This document shows, one piece after another, positions 15,577 to 24,189 of a DNA stretch of 64,000 nucleotides. Under the pieces are notes generated by a model, which saw only the letters and a program-made list of their open reading frames with translations, had not been told where the DNA came from and made no database searches. The stretch's first letter is position 1, and every line of letters starts with the position of its first letter. The stretch is from Eubacterium coprostanoligenes. GTDB lineage: Bacteria; Bacillota; Clostridia; Oscillospirales; Acutalibacteraceae. Location: positions 1 to 64,000 of the forward strand of contig NZ_FUWW01000009.1 of NCBI RefSeq assembly GCF_900167205.1, read 5' to 3'. The position numbers were made by a program, and so were the translations under genes.

Positions 15577-16505
15577 TGAAAATTGTATTTATGGGTACTC
15601 CTGATTTTGCTGTACCTTGTCTTGAAAGCTTAATTGAAGCAAAGCACGATGTTCTTGCTGTTTTTACACAACCGGACAAACCTGTTGGCAGAAAGCAGAT
15701 TTTGACCCCACCTGAAGTAAAGGTTTGTGCTCAAAAACACAACATTCCTGTTTATCAACCCGAAAAAATCAAAGGTTCAAATGCAGTTGAAATTTTAACA
15801 GAACTTGCTCCTGATATAATTATTGTAGTTGCTTACGGCAAGATTTTGCCAAAAGAGATACTTGAAATTGCACCATACGGTTGCATAAATGTTCACGCAT
15901 CAATCTTGCCGCTTTACAGAGGCGCTGCTCCGATTCAATGGGCTGTTCTCAACGGTGACAGGGAAACAGGCGTTTCTATTATGCAAATGGATGAGGGACT
16001 TGATACAGGAGATGTATTCTATGTAGAAAAGACCGAAATCGGTGAAAACGAAACAAGTGCTGAACTTTTTGACAGATTGTCCGCAATCGGTGCGAGTGCT
16101 CTTGTTAAAACTCTTAATATGATAAAAGACGGCACTGCCGTTGCAACAAAGCAAGCTAATAAAAAATGTCAATACGCATCTATGATAAACAAATCAATGT
16201 GCAATATTGACTGGAATAATTCGGCAGACAAAATCCACAATCAAGTCAGAGGATTGCAAACCTGGCCTGTTGCCACAACAACAGTTAATACTAAAGGCTT
16301 AAAAATTCACAAAACCATTCATACAGACATCACTGCAAATAAAGCGGGTCAAATTGTAGATAATAAAAACAAGCTCGTTGTTTGCTGTGGTGACGGACAT
16401 TGCCTTGAAATTCTTGAGCTTCAGCTTGACGGAAAAAAGAGAATGGATGCAAAATCATTCCTCCAAGGCAACAATATTGAAATCGGTACAATTTTAGGAG
16501 AGTAG
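15576..16505 (+). CDS. fmt: Methionyl-tRNA formyltransferase
   Basis: 309 residues. MKIVFMGTPDFAVPCLE start, HASILPLYRGAAPIQWA (formyl-folate active-site loop) near 107, and a C-terminal OB-like domain with QVRGLQTWPVA. It formylates Met-tRNAfMet. Translationally coupled to def. Confidence 0.95.
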   Translation: MKIVFMGTPDFAVPCLESLIEAKHDVLAVFTQPDKPVGRKQILTPPEVKVCAQKHNIPVYQPEKIKGSNAVEILTELAPDIIIVVAYGKILPKEILEIAPYGCINVHASILPLYRGAAPIQWAVLNGDRETGVSIMQMDEGLDTGDVFYVEKTEIGENETSAELFDRLSAIGASALVKTLNMIKDGTAVATKQANKKCQYASMINKSMCNIDWNNSADKIHNQVRGLQTWPVATTTVNTKGLKIHKTIHTDITANKAGQIVDNKNKLVVCCGDGHCLEILELQLDGKKRMDAKSFLQGNNIEIGTILGE

Positions 16506-16511
16506 TATTTT

Positions 16512-17207
16512 ATGGGATATTATATGATGTATTATATGACAGGCTTTATTATGGTTCCTGTTTTTATCTTTGCATTAATTTGTCAATCATCTGTTAAAAA
16601 GAACTTTCGCAGATATTCGCAAGTTATCAGCCGTTCCGGAATGACCGGTGCTGATGCCGCATGGCGACTTTTACAGCTCAACGGAATTAATGATGTAAAA
16701 ATCAAAAAGGTCGCCGGCACTCTTACAGATTATTATGACCCAAGAACCAAGGAAATTTGCCTTAGCGAAGATGTATTCGACTCTCGTTCAATTGCTGCAA
16801 TCGGTGTAGCTTGCCACGAAGCAGGTCACGCTTGTCAGCATGCACAGGGTTATTTTCCGCTTAAAATAAGAAATTTTGTAATTCCTGTAACAAATATCGG
16901 TTCATCACTTGGTATTCCGCTTTGCTTAATCGGTATGTTCATCCGTTCTGAAACAATTGCATATATCGGCATTATACTTTATTGCTTTGTTGCATTGTTC
17001 CAGCTTATCACATTACCGGTTGAATTCAATGCAAGTAAAAGAGCACTTGAAACTATTGAATCAAATCATTTCATGACAGATTCTGAATATTTTGGTGCAA
17101 AGAAAGTGCTTACTGCCGCAGCTTTAACTTATGTTGCTGCTTTGGCATCTGCTCTTGCAACTATTTTCAGGCTTTTGCTTGTAGTTAACGGTGGAAACAG
17201 ACGATGA
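16512..17207 (+). CDS. Zinc-dependent membrane peptidase (YugP family)
   Basis: 231 residues. An N-terminal membrane helix, the zinc motif CHEAGHACQHAQGY near residue 98 (HEXXH), and further membrane segments after it place it in the neutral zinc metallopeptidase family PF04298 (YugP). Substrates are unknown. It lies between fmt and rsmB, a common Clostridia position. The ATG at 16512 lies 12 bases after GGAG. Confidence 0.88.
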   Translation: MGYYMMYYMTGFIMVPVFIFALICQSSVKKNFRRYSQVISRSGMTGADAAWRLLQLNGINDVKIKKVAGTLTDYYDPRTKEICLSEDVFDSRSIAAIGVACHEAGHACQHAQGYFPLKIRNFVIPVTNIGSSLGIPLCLIGMFIRSETIAYIGIILYCFVALFQLITLPVEFNASKRALETIESNHFMTDSEYFGAKKVLTAAALTYVAALASALATIFRLLLVVNGGNRR

Positions 17208-18442
17208 AGAACAGCAGACTTGCATCATTTGACATACTGTATGATATTTTAAAAAACGGAGCATATTCAAACATTGCGGTTGACAAAGGTCTTGCAGAGG
17301 TTAATAGCAAGGACAAAGGATTTACTTCAAGACTTGTTTACGGTGTTATAGAACGCAAACTCACACTTGATTATTTCATCGACAAACACTTGACTTCAAA
17401 AACAAAACCAAAGGTCAAAATAATCCTTTATATCGGTGCATACCAGATTTTATTTATGGACAAAGTTCCTGATGCTGTTGCAGTTTTTGAAACCGTTGAA
17501 ATAGCAGATTTAATCGGTCTTTCGTATTATAAAAAACTGATTAACGCTGTATTACATAAAATTATTGAATGTAAATCGGAACTTGATGAAACGGATGATT
17601 TGAGCATCAAATATTCCTGTCCGTCTCACCTTATCAATATGTGGAAGAAAATGTACGGAGAGGAAAAAACTCTTGCTACACTTCAAGCAATCAACAACCG
17701 ACCTCCTGTTTTTGCAATTCCAAACAGAAAGTTTGTTGACGAAGGCGAACTTCAGTATGAACTTTTAGATAACGGTGTTGAATGTGAAATATACGGTGAT
17801 GTTGTAAAAATTAACTCATCATTTGATTTAAGTAACATTAAGGCATTTAAGGACGGTTTGTTTTATATTGAAGATTACAGTTCATATACCTGTGCAAACG
17901 CTCTTGAATGTAAAAAAAATGATGTTGTACTTGATATTTGTGCTGCTCCGGGCGGTAAAACATTTACTATGGCTCAAAGCGGAGCAAAGGTGTATGCTTT
18001 TGACTTGTACGAACACAGAGTTGAACTGATAAAAAAATCTGCTCAAAGGCTTGAATTAGATAATATATCAACGAGCATTAATGACGCTCTTGTTTATAAC
18101 AGCGAAATGCCGATTGCAGACAAAATTCTTTGTGATGTTCCGTGCAGCGGTTTTGGAATAATAAGAAGAAAGCCGGAAATCAGATACAAAAATCTTGATG
18201 ATATTAAGGAATTACCACAAATTCAATACGATATTTTAAGTACTTCATCAAGATATTTAAAGAATAACGGCAGAATTATTTATTCTACCTGTACTCTTAA
18301 TAAAAAAGAAAATGAAAAAGTTGTTGAAAATTTTTTAAACGACAACATTAATTTTAAGCTTATAGACAAAGTCACTGTTTTCCCAAGTGAAAATGGTGGT
18401 GACGGATTTTTCTATGCAATAATGGAAAAGATAAATGACTGA
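17204..18442 (+). CDS. rsmB: 16S rRNA m5C967 methyltransferase
   Basis: 412 residues: an N-terminal NusB-like domain (RLASFDILYDILKNGAYSN), a SAM-binding DICAAPGGKT near 246, the first catalytic-region motif DVPCSGFGIIRRKPEIRY, and STCTLNKKENEKVVENFL. It overlaps the preceding gene by 4 bases and rlmN by 8. Confidence 0.94.
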   Translation: MKNSRLASFDILYDILKNGAYSNIAVDKGLAEVNSKDKGFTSRLVYGVIERKLTLDYFIDKHLTSKTKPKVKIILYIGAYQILFMDKVPDAVAVFETVEIADLIGLSYYKKLINAVLHKIIECKSELDETDDLSIKYSCPSHLINMWKKMYGEEKTLATLQAINNRPPVFAIPNRKFVDEGELQYELLDNGVECEIYGDVVKINSSFDLSNIKAFKDGLFYIEDYSSYTCANALECKKNDVVLDICAAPGGKTFTMAQSGAKVYAFDLYEHRVELIKKSAQRLELDNISTSINDALVYNSEMPIADKILCDVPCSGFGIIRRKPEIRYKNLDDIKELPQIQYDILSTSSRYLKNNGRIIYSTCTLNKKENEKVVENFLNDNINFKLIDKVTVFPSENGGDGFFYAIMEKIND

Positions 18443-19472
18443 TATAAAATCACTTACATTTGATGAATTAAATAACGAGATTCTTTCAATAGGTCTGCCT
18501 AAATTCAGAACAGGGCAAATCTATTCGTGGTTACACGAAAAGGGCGTCGATTCATTTGATGAAATGACAAATCTTTCAAAAGATTTAAGAGAAAAATTAA
18601 ACCAAAACTATTTTATACCGTCCGTTGAAATAGAAGATAAATATGTTTCAAAAATTGACAGCACAGTAAAATATCTTTTCAGATTATACGATGGGGAATA
18701 TGTTGAAGCCGTTATTATGAAATATAAATACGGCTACACTATTTGCATTTCCTCACAGGTCGGCTGTAAAATGGGTTGCAAATTCTGTGCTTCTACTCTT
18801 GCAGGATTCAAGCGTAACTTGCTACCGGCCGAAATGGAATCACAACTTCACACCGCACAAAAGGATTTAAACATTAGAATTTCGCATATAGTTCTTATGG
18901 GTATTGGTGAACCGCTTGACAACTACGATAATGTAATTAAATTCATCAGAACAGTAAACAACGACAAAGGCTTGAATATTTCAATGCGTGATATAACGCT
19001 TTCAACCTGCGGAGTTGTGCCAAAAATGTACGATTTGGCAAATGAGAACATTCCTATTACATTAACCCTTTCGCTACACGCACCAAATGATAAACTCCGC
19101 TCATCAATGATGCCTGTAAACGATAAATGGGGTGTAGATGAAGCAATTAATGCTTGCAAGAATTATGCAGAGGTTACCGGCAGACGAGTATCGTTTGAAT
19201 ACACACTTATAAACGGCGTAAATGATACTACCGAATGTGCACATGAACTTGCAGATAAGCTAAAAGGAATGCTTTGTCATGTTAATTTGATACCTGTAAA
19301 CGATGTTGAAGAACGAGGCAATGTTCGTTCAACGGATAAATCAATTAAAAATTTCTGCGAAACCTTGTATTCGCTTGGAATAAATGCTACAATAAGAAGA
19401 ACGCTCGGTTCGGACATTAACGCCTCTTGCGGACAATTAAGACGCAAGAAGAACGAAGGTGGTAACATATGA
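18435..19472 (+). CDS. rlmN: Dual-specificity 23S rRNA/tRNA adenine-C2 methyltransferase
   Basis: 345 residues of the radical-SAM RlmN/Cfr family. The cluster motif CKMGCKFCAS lies near residue 113, with GEPLDNYDNV, TLSLHAPND, and the C-terminal NASCGQLRRK that carries the methyl-accepting Cys. It methylates A2503 of 23S rRNA. It overlaps prpC by 4 bases. Confidence 0.95.
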   Translation: MTDIKSLTFDELNNEILSIGLPKFRTGQIYSWLHEKGVDSFDEMTNLSKDLREKLNQNYFIPSVEIEDKYVSKIDSTVKYLFRLYDGEYVEAVIMKYKYGYTICISSQVGCKMGCKFCASTLAGFKRNLLPAEMESQLHTAQKDLNIRISHIVLMGIGEPLDNYDNVIKFIRTVNNDKGLNISMRDITLSTCGVVPKMYDLANENIPITLTLSLHAPNDKLRSSMMPVNDKWGVDEAINACKNYAEVTGRRVSFEYTLINGVNDTTECAHELADKLKGMLCHVNLIPVNDVEERGNVRSTDKSIKNFCETLYSLGINATIRRTLGSDINASCGQLRRKKNEGGNI

Positions 19473-20197
19473 AAATAGTTGCTAAAACAGATAAGGGTTT
19501 AGTCAGAGAAAACAATCAAGACGCATATGCAGTCGGTGAACTTCCGGGAGAAGTTGCATGGGCTGTCGTTTGTGATGGAATGGGCGGTGCCGCAGGAGGT
19601 AATATCGCTTCTGCTCTTGCCGTTAAGGTTATCAGCGATAAAATAACATCATCATACAACGAAAAAATGCGAGATTCATCAATCAAAAATCTTCTTGATT
19701 CTGCTATTACTGCTGCCAATATCGAAGTTTATGATATGGCATATTCAAGACCTGACTTAAAGGGAATGGGCACAACCGTTGTTGCTGTTGTTGTGCGTGA
19801 TAATGTTGCGCACATTGCACATGCAGGTGACAGCAGAGCATATCTGGTTAACAAAGACGGGGTTGAACAAATTACCGTTGACCACAGCCTTGTTCAAAAT
19901 CTTGTTGACAGAGGCGAAATCACAAAAGAAGAAGCAGAGCACCACCCTAATAAAAATGTCATTACCAGAGCTCTTGGCGTTGATAAAAGAATTGATGTTG
20001 ATTTTTCAGAAATTGATATGCAAGAAAACGAAACACTTGTTTTGTGTACTGACGGACTCAGTAATTGCGTAAACAATTCCGAAATGGCAGAAGATATCAA
20101 AGACGGTCAATACTATGCTTTTGCCGACAGATTGGTTAAAAGAGCGAATAAAAACGGCGGAAACGATAATATTACAGTTGTTGCGATTGCAATTTAA
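19469..20197 (+). CDS. prpC: PP2C-type Ser/Thr protein phosphatase
   Basis: 242 residues. Metal-binding acidic motifs RENNQDAY, VCDGMGGAAGG, HAGDSRAYL and the C-terminal GGNDNITVV are all present. It opposes the PASTA kinase encoded 20 bases downstream; the pair controls wall growth, germination and stationary-phase behaviour in Firmicutes. Confidence 0.95.
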   Translation: MKIVAKTDKGLVRENNQDAYAVGELPGEVAWAVVCDGMGGAAGGNIASALAVKVISDKITSSYNEKMRDSSIKNLLDSAITAANIEVYDMAYSRPDLKGMGTTVVAVVVRDNVAHIAHAGDSRAYLVNKDGVEQITVDHSLVQNLVDRGEITKEEAEHHPNKNVITRALGVDKRIDVDFSEIDMQENETLVLCTDGLSNCVNNSEMAEDIKDGQYYAFADRLVKRANKNGGNDNITVVAIAI

Positions 20198-20217
20198 CAT
20201 ATGTTTGGGAGATAATA

Positions 20218-22227
20218 ATGGATAATTATGTTGGAAAAAGATTAGACGGCAGATATGAAATTCAAGAAATTATCGGTGTTGGCGGAATGTCTGTTGTTTA
20301 CAAGGCTTATGACAATGTTGACGATAGAATTGTTGCAGTTAAAATTTTAAAAGAAGAATTTTTAAATAATGACGACTTTAAGCGTAGATTTAAAAACGAA
20401 TCAAAAGCAATTGCACTTTTGTCACATGAAAATATTGTTAAAGTTTATGATGTTAACTTTGGCGAAAAACTTCAATATATCGTAATGGAATATATTGACG
20501 GCATAACACTTAAAGAATTTATTAACAAACAAGGTTCAATCACTTGGAACGATGCTTTGTTCTTTATGACGCAGATTTTGAGAGCCGTTCAACACGCACA
20601 CGATAAAGGTATCGTTCATCGTGACATTAAACCTCAAAATATTATTTTGCTTCCAAACGGGAACCTCAAGGTTACCGATTTTGGTATTGCAAGATTTTCC
20701 CGTTCTGATACAAAAACTTTGACAGAGCAGGCAATTGGTTCTGTTCATTATATTTCACCTGAACAAGCAAAAGGCGAATACACAGATGAAAAAGCAGATA
20801 TTTATTCAATCGGTGTAGTCCTTTACGAAATGCTTTCAGGCAAAGTTCCTTTTGAAGCTGACAGCGCAGTGTCTGTTGCACTTATGCAAGTCAACTCAAA
20901 TGCAGAAGAATTAAGAAAAATCAATCCGGACATTCCACTTGGACTTGAACAAATTTGCTTCCACGCAATGCAAAAAAATCCTGCAGACAGATATCAGTCT
21001 GCAACCGAAATGCTTCTTGATATCGAAGAAATTGTTAAAGACCCAAATAAGACTTTTAATTATGTAAATAACGAAGTTGTAGAAGAACCTTCACAAGAAA
21101 TCGAACCTATTATTGACGATGAAGAATATGAGGAAACAGAGGATTACGACGATTCTTCACGCAAAAAGAAAACAATTGCGGCAATCGTTGTTGGTGTCAT
21201 TGTTTTGATAGCGGCTATTATCGGTATTGTAATGATGTTTACATCAGGTATGAATACTAAAACACAAAAACTTGAAAACTTTGTGGGATTCTCATATGAC
21301 CAGCTTCAAGATAACGAAAGCTATAATTATGAATTTGTTGCCGAATACGAAAAATCAGATCAATATGATCCGGGAACAGTTATAAAGCAAAATCCGGAAG
21401 CAGGCTCAAAGGTTATGGAAGGCTCAAAAGTTACACTTTATGTTGCGTCATCAGACAAGAATATTCCTATGCCGAATGTATATGGATTGTCACTTGAACT
21501 TGCCGAACAAACTCTTCAACTTGATGGTTTAACTCAATTTAAAACTATGAACATTCCAAGCGACAATGTTGAAGAAGGCAAAGTTATTTATACCGATCCG
21601 AAAGCTACAACTATTGTTTCTGCTGAGCAGGAAATCACTATCTATATTTCATCAGGTCCAACCACAACTGTAATCGAAACATTGACAGTTCCTGATGTAT
21701 CGGGTCTTACACAAAGCGGAGCAAGAGCGTTTCTTGAAAAATTTGGATTCAAAAACATTTCTTTTGTAACTCAAGATGACGAACTTCAAAAAGGAATTGT
21801 TTTGTCGCAAAGTCCAATTGCGGGAACCCAAGCAAAAGCCACTGATTCCATTAAAGTAATTATCAGTTCTGGTGTAACTACAACAACGGCACAAGCTGTT
21901 AAATATTCGGTAAATATTACATTGCCTGTTGTTCAAAATGATGACGGCTCATATGGAAAAGACACACTTGTTGTAAAGGTCGGCAGTGATACTTATTCAA
22001 GCAGAAAAATTACACTTGACGGTTCAAATGTTCCGATTAATATTACTGCAGAAAGCGGTAAATCTCAAAACATCAAAGTTTCACTTAAACAAACCGGCGT
22101 AACAGAAACAAAGCATATTGACGGCAAAAAAGACAAGGATATTTCAGTTAACTTCTCTTCTGCCTCTAAATATCTTGTAACCGTTACTACTCCGGTTCAT
22201 ACCGAAAACACACAAACTACACAATAA
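20218..22227 (+). CDS. prkC: PASTA-domain Ser/Thr protein kinase
   Basis: 669 residues. A cytoplasmic kinase domain (about 10-275) with GVGGMSVVYKA, AVKILK, HRDIKPQNI and DFGIARF; an acidic juxtamembrane stretch; one membrane helix near 320-340; then three PASTA repeats (VGFSYDQLQ, PNVYGLSLELAEQ, PDVSGLTQSGARA). A Thr-rich linker leads to an extra C-terminal beta-type region not seen in B. subtilis PrkC. PASTA repeats sense muropeptides or lipid II. GGGAG precedes the ATG. Confidence 0.95.
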   Translation: MDNYVGKRLDGRYEIQEIIGVGGMSVVYKAYDNVDDRIVAVKILKEEFLNNDDFKRRFKNESKAIALLSHENIVKVYDVNFGEKLQYIVMEYIDGITLKEFINKQGSITWNDALFFMTQILRAVQHAHDKGIVHRDIKPQNIILLPNGNLKVTDFGIARFSRSDTKTLTEQAIGSVHYISPEQAKGEYTDEKADIYSIGVVLYEMLSGKVPFEADSAVSVALMQVNSNAEELRKINPDIPLGLEQICFHAMQKNPADRYQSATEMLLDIEEIVKDPNKTFNYVNNEVVEEPSQEIEPIIDDEEYEETEDYDDSSRKKKTIAAIVVGVIVLIAAIIGIVMMFTSGMNTKTQKLENFVGFSYDQLQDNESYNYEFVAEYEKSDQYDPGTVIKQNPEAGSKVMEGSKVTLYVASSDKNIPMPNVYGLSLELAEQTLQLDGLTQFKTMNIPSDNVEEGKVIYTDPKATTIVSAEQEITIYISSGPTTTVIETLTVPDVSGLTQSGARAFLEKFGFKNISFVTQDDELQKGIVLSQSPIAGTQAKATDSIKVIISSGVTTTTAQAVKYSVNITLPVVQNDDGSYGKDTLVVKVGSDTYSSRKITLDGSNVPINITAESGKSQNIKVSLKQTGVTETKHIDGKKDKDISVNFSSASKYLVTVTTPVHTENTQTTQ

Positions 22228-22274
22228 TTCTGTTCAACGGCGACAACATCGCCGTTGATGTTTTTAAAAGATAT

Positions 22275-23156
22275 ATGACAAAAGGAAAAATTATAAAAGG
22301 TATCGGCGGTTTTTACTATGTCGATACCGACAACGGAATATTCGAATGCAAAGCAAGGGGCAATTTCAGAAAGCAAAAGATTACTCCTCTTGTTGGTGAT
22401 GATGTTGAAATCAGCATTAATGAAAATGCTGAAAACACTATAGACACAATTTATCCAAGAAAAAACGAACTTATTCGTCCGCCGCTTGCAAATCTTGACC
22501 AATTATTTATTATTGCGTCACTTGTTGACCCAAAGATTAATACAACGATAATTGACAATCTCACAGCTATTGCCGAATACAAAAAAATCGAGCCTATCAT
22601 TGTTTTAACAAAAACCGACCTTGATGACAGTGCTCAAATATATAAAAACATTTATGAAAAAGCAGGATTTAAGGTTGTTGTTTGCGATAATACAACAGGT
22701 GACGGAGCAGATGAAATTAACAAACTGTTAAACGGTAAATGCTCGGCTTTTACAGGCAATACAGGTGTCGGTAAATCAACTCTGCTTAACAATATTTTCC
22801 CTGATTTAGATTTAAAAACAGGCGAAACAAGCAAAAAATTAGGCAGAGGAAAGCACACAACTCGCCATTGTGAATTGTTCAAGACAGATAACGGTTATAT
22901 TGCTGACACACCCGGATTTTCGTCACTTGAATTTAAGCAGTGTGAAAAAATCCTAAAGGATGATTTACCTTATTGCTTTAGGGAATTTGACGATTATCTC
23001 GGATATTGCAAATTCTCTACTTGTTCACACACAAACGATAAGGGATGTGCTGTTATTGAAGCTGTAAATGACGGCAAAATCAGTAAATCAAGACACGAAA
23101 GCTACATTTCAATGTACAACGAGGTTAAAGATATTAAAGAATGGGAACTCAAATAA
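22275..23156 (+). CDS. rsgA: Ribosome small-subunit-dependent GTPase A
   Basis: 293 residues. Circularly permuted GTPase order: G4 VLTKTDLDD near 117, G1 GNTGVGKSTLL near 160, G3 DTPGFSS near 210, then the zinc Cys/His cluster (GYCKFSTCSHTNDKGCAV). It assists late 30S maturation. It overlaps thiN by 16 bases. The rpe gene found between rsgA and thiN in B. subtilis is absent. Confidence 0.95.
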   Translation: MTKGKIIKGIGGFYYVDTDNGIFECKARGNFRKQKITPLVGDDVEISINENAENTIDTIYPRKNELIRPPLANLDQLFIIASLVDPKINTTIIDNLTAIAEYKKIEPIIVLTKTDLDDSAQIYKNIYEKAGFKVVVCDNTTGDGADEINKLLNGKCSAFTGNTGVGKSTLLNNIFPDLDLKTGETSKKLGRGKHTTRHCELFKTDNGYIADTPGFSSLEFKQCEKILKDDLPYCFREFDDYLGYCKFSTCSHTNDKGCAVIEAVNDGKISKSRHESYISMYNEVKDIKEWELK

Positions 23157-23785
23157 AAAAATGCACCATTATATCGGGTGCGCCCGATAATGATATAGAC
23201 TTTTTGAAAGAAAATATTGATGTGCAATCATTTATTATTTGTGCTGATTCGGGATACAAAAATTGTTTAAAAGCAGGATTTACTCCTAATTTAATTATAG
23301 GTGACTTCGATTCATCAGAAAAGCCTGATATAAATTGCGAGATTATATCTCTTGAAGTTGAAAAAGCATATACAGACACATTTCATTGTGTTATGGAAGC
23401 TGTTGACAGAGGGTATAATGAAATTCAAATCTTTTGTGCTATCGGCTCAAGGCTTGACCATACATATTCAAATATTTTATCACTTGATTACTGCCAAAAG
23501 CACAGTGTAAAATGCTCTATTCAAAATCGAAACAATCGACTTTCTTTAATTAACGACAAAGGTATTGTTAATAAGGAATACGACAATTTTTCTCTTTTTG
23601 CTTATCTTTCAAACTGTAAAGGAGTCAGAATTAAAGGCGCTTATTATACGGCGGGCTTTTATGATAAAGAAACAATTGACATTAATCCAAACGACCAATT
23701 TGCACAAAGCAATTTTGTTAGCGAAGATTATGCCGAGATTTCTCTTGACGAAGGCACACTTCTTTTAATTGAAAGTAACGATTAG
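23141..23785 (+). CDS. thiN: Thiamine pyrophosphokinase
   Basis: 214 residues. CADSGYKNCLKAGFTPNLIIGDFDS is the ATP/thiamine-binding core and GSRLDHTYSN the second motif. It converts thiamine to thiamine diphosphate. Position directly after rsgA and before spoVM matches the Bacillus order. The start lies inside rsgA, so the two are translationally coupled. Confidence 0.92.
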   Translation: MGTQIKKCTIISGAPDNDIDFLKENIDVQSFIICADSGYKNCLKAGFTPNLIIGDFDSSEKPDINCEIISLEVEKAYTDTFHCVMEAVDRGYNEIQIFCAIGSRLDHTYSNILSLDYCQKHSVKCSIQNRNNRLSLINDKGIVNKEYDNFSLFAYLSNCKGVRIKGAYYTAGFYDKETIDINPNDQFAQSNFVSEDYAEISLDEGTLLLIESND

Positions 23786-23794
23786 GTATAAATT

Positions 23795-23823
23795 GCATAT
23801 ATTATAGTAAGCACAGATACAGC
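23795..23823 (+). promoter_or_regulatory. Candidate sigma-E promoter upstream of spoVM unit
   Basis: GCATATA (23795-23801), 14-base spacer, GATACAGC (23816-23823), approximating the sigma-E consensus KMATAWW / CATACA-T. In Bacillus spoVM is driven by sigma-E in the mother cell. The match is partial. Confidence 0.4.
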
Positions 23824-23836
23824 GGAGGTGTTTGCT

Positions 23837-23983
23837 ATGAAGAAAATGTGCAAGAGAGATTTGTTATGGATTGCCTTTGGACTCGGTTGCGTTATGGCGT
23901 GTTGCTTGCCAACTGTTTGGGTAACCCGTATTCTTGCAATAGCAGTCATCATCCTCGGAATCATAATCTGTTGCAGAAAGTAG
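23837..23983 (+). CDS. 48-residue Cys-rich membrane microprotein
   Basis: MKKMCKRDLLWIAFG followed by one or two closely spaced hydrophobic segments, a CC pair in each, and the tail CCRK. GGAGGTG lies 7 bases before ATG, so it is very likely translated. It sits between thiN and spoVM, 9 bases before the spoVM start, suggesting co-expression during sporulation. No family recognised; five cysteines in 48 residues is unusual. Confidence 0.65.
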   Translation: MKKMCKRDLLWIAFGLGCVMACCLPTVWVTRILAIAVIILGIIICCRK

Positions 23984-23992
23984 GGGAGATAT

Positions 23993-24082
23993 ATGAAAGT
24001 TATACTTATAAAAAGTCCAAAATTGCTTGCGCCTATCCTGCGTTCAATTTTTAAAGTGAAAAAAATAAATTACGAAGAATAG
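23993..24082 (+). CDS. spoVM: Stage V sporulation protein M
   Basis: 29 residues, MKVILIKSPKLLAPILRS then a basic tail. It follows the SpoVM pattern of B. subtilis (MKFYTIKLPKFLGGIVRAML): an MKxxxIKxPKxL start and an amphipathic helix. SpoVM marks the forespore by sensing convex membrane curvature and anchors SpoIVA. GGGGAG precedes the ATG by 5 bases. Location after thiN is the conserved one. Too short for most gene finders. Confidence 0.85.
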   Translation: MKVILIKSPKLLAPILRSIFKVKKINYEE

Positions 24083-24094
24083 TAAAAGAAAATT

Positions 24095-24127
24095 TAAAAG
24101 GTGCCAAGGAGCACCTTTTAAATTTTT
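24095..24127 (+). terminator. Intrinsic terminator after spoVM
   Basis: TAAAAGGTGC/GCACCTTTTA stem with a 6-base loop, followed by AATTTTT. Confidence 0.88.
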
Positions 24128-24189
24128 GGTATTGAAATATATCTCTGTTTATTATATAATATTGTAAATATTTTTAAGGATTACATATA

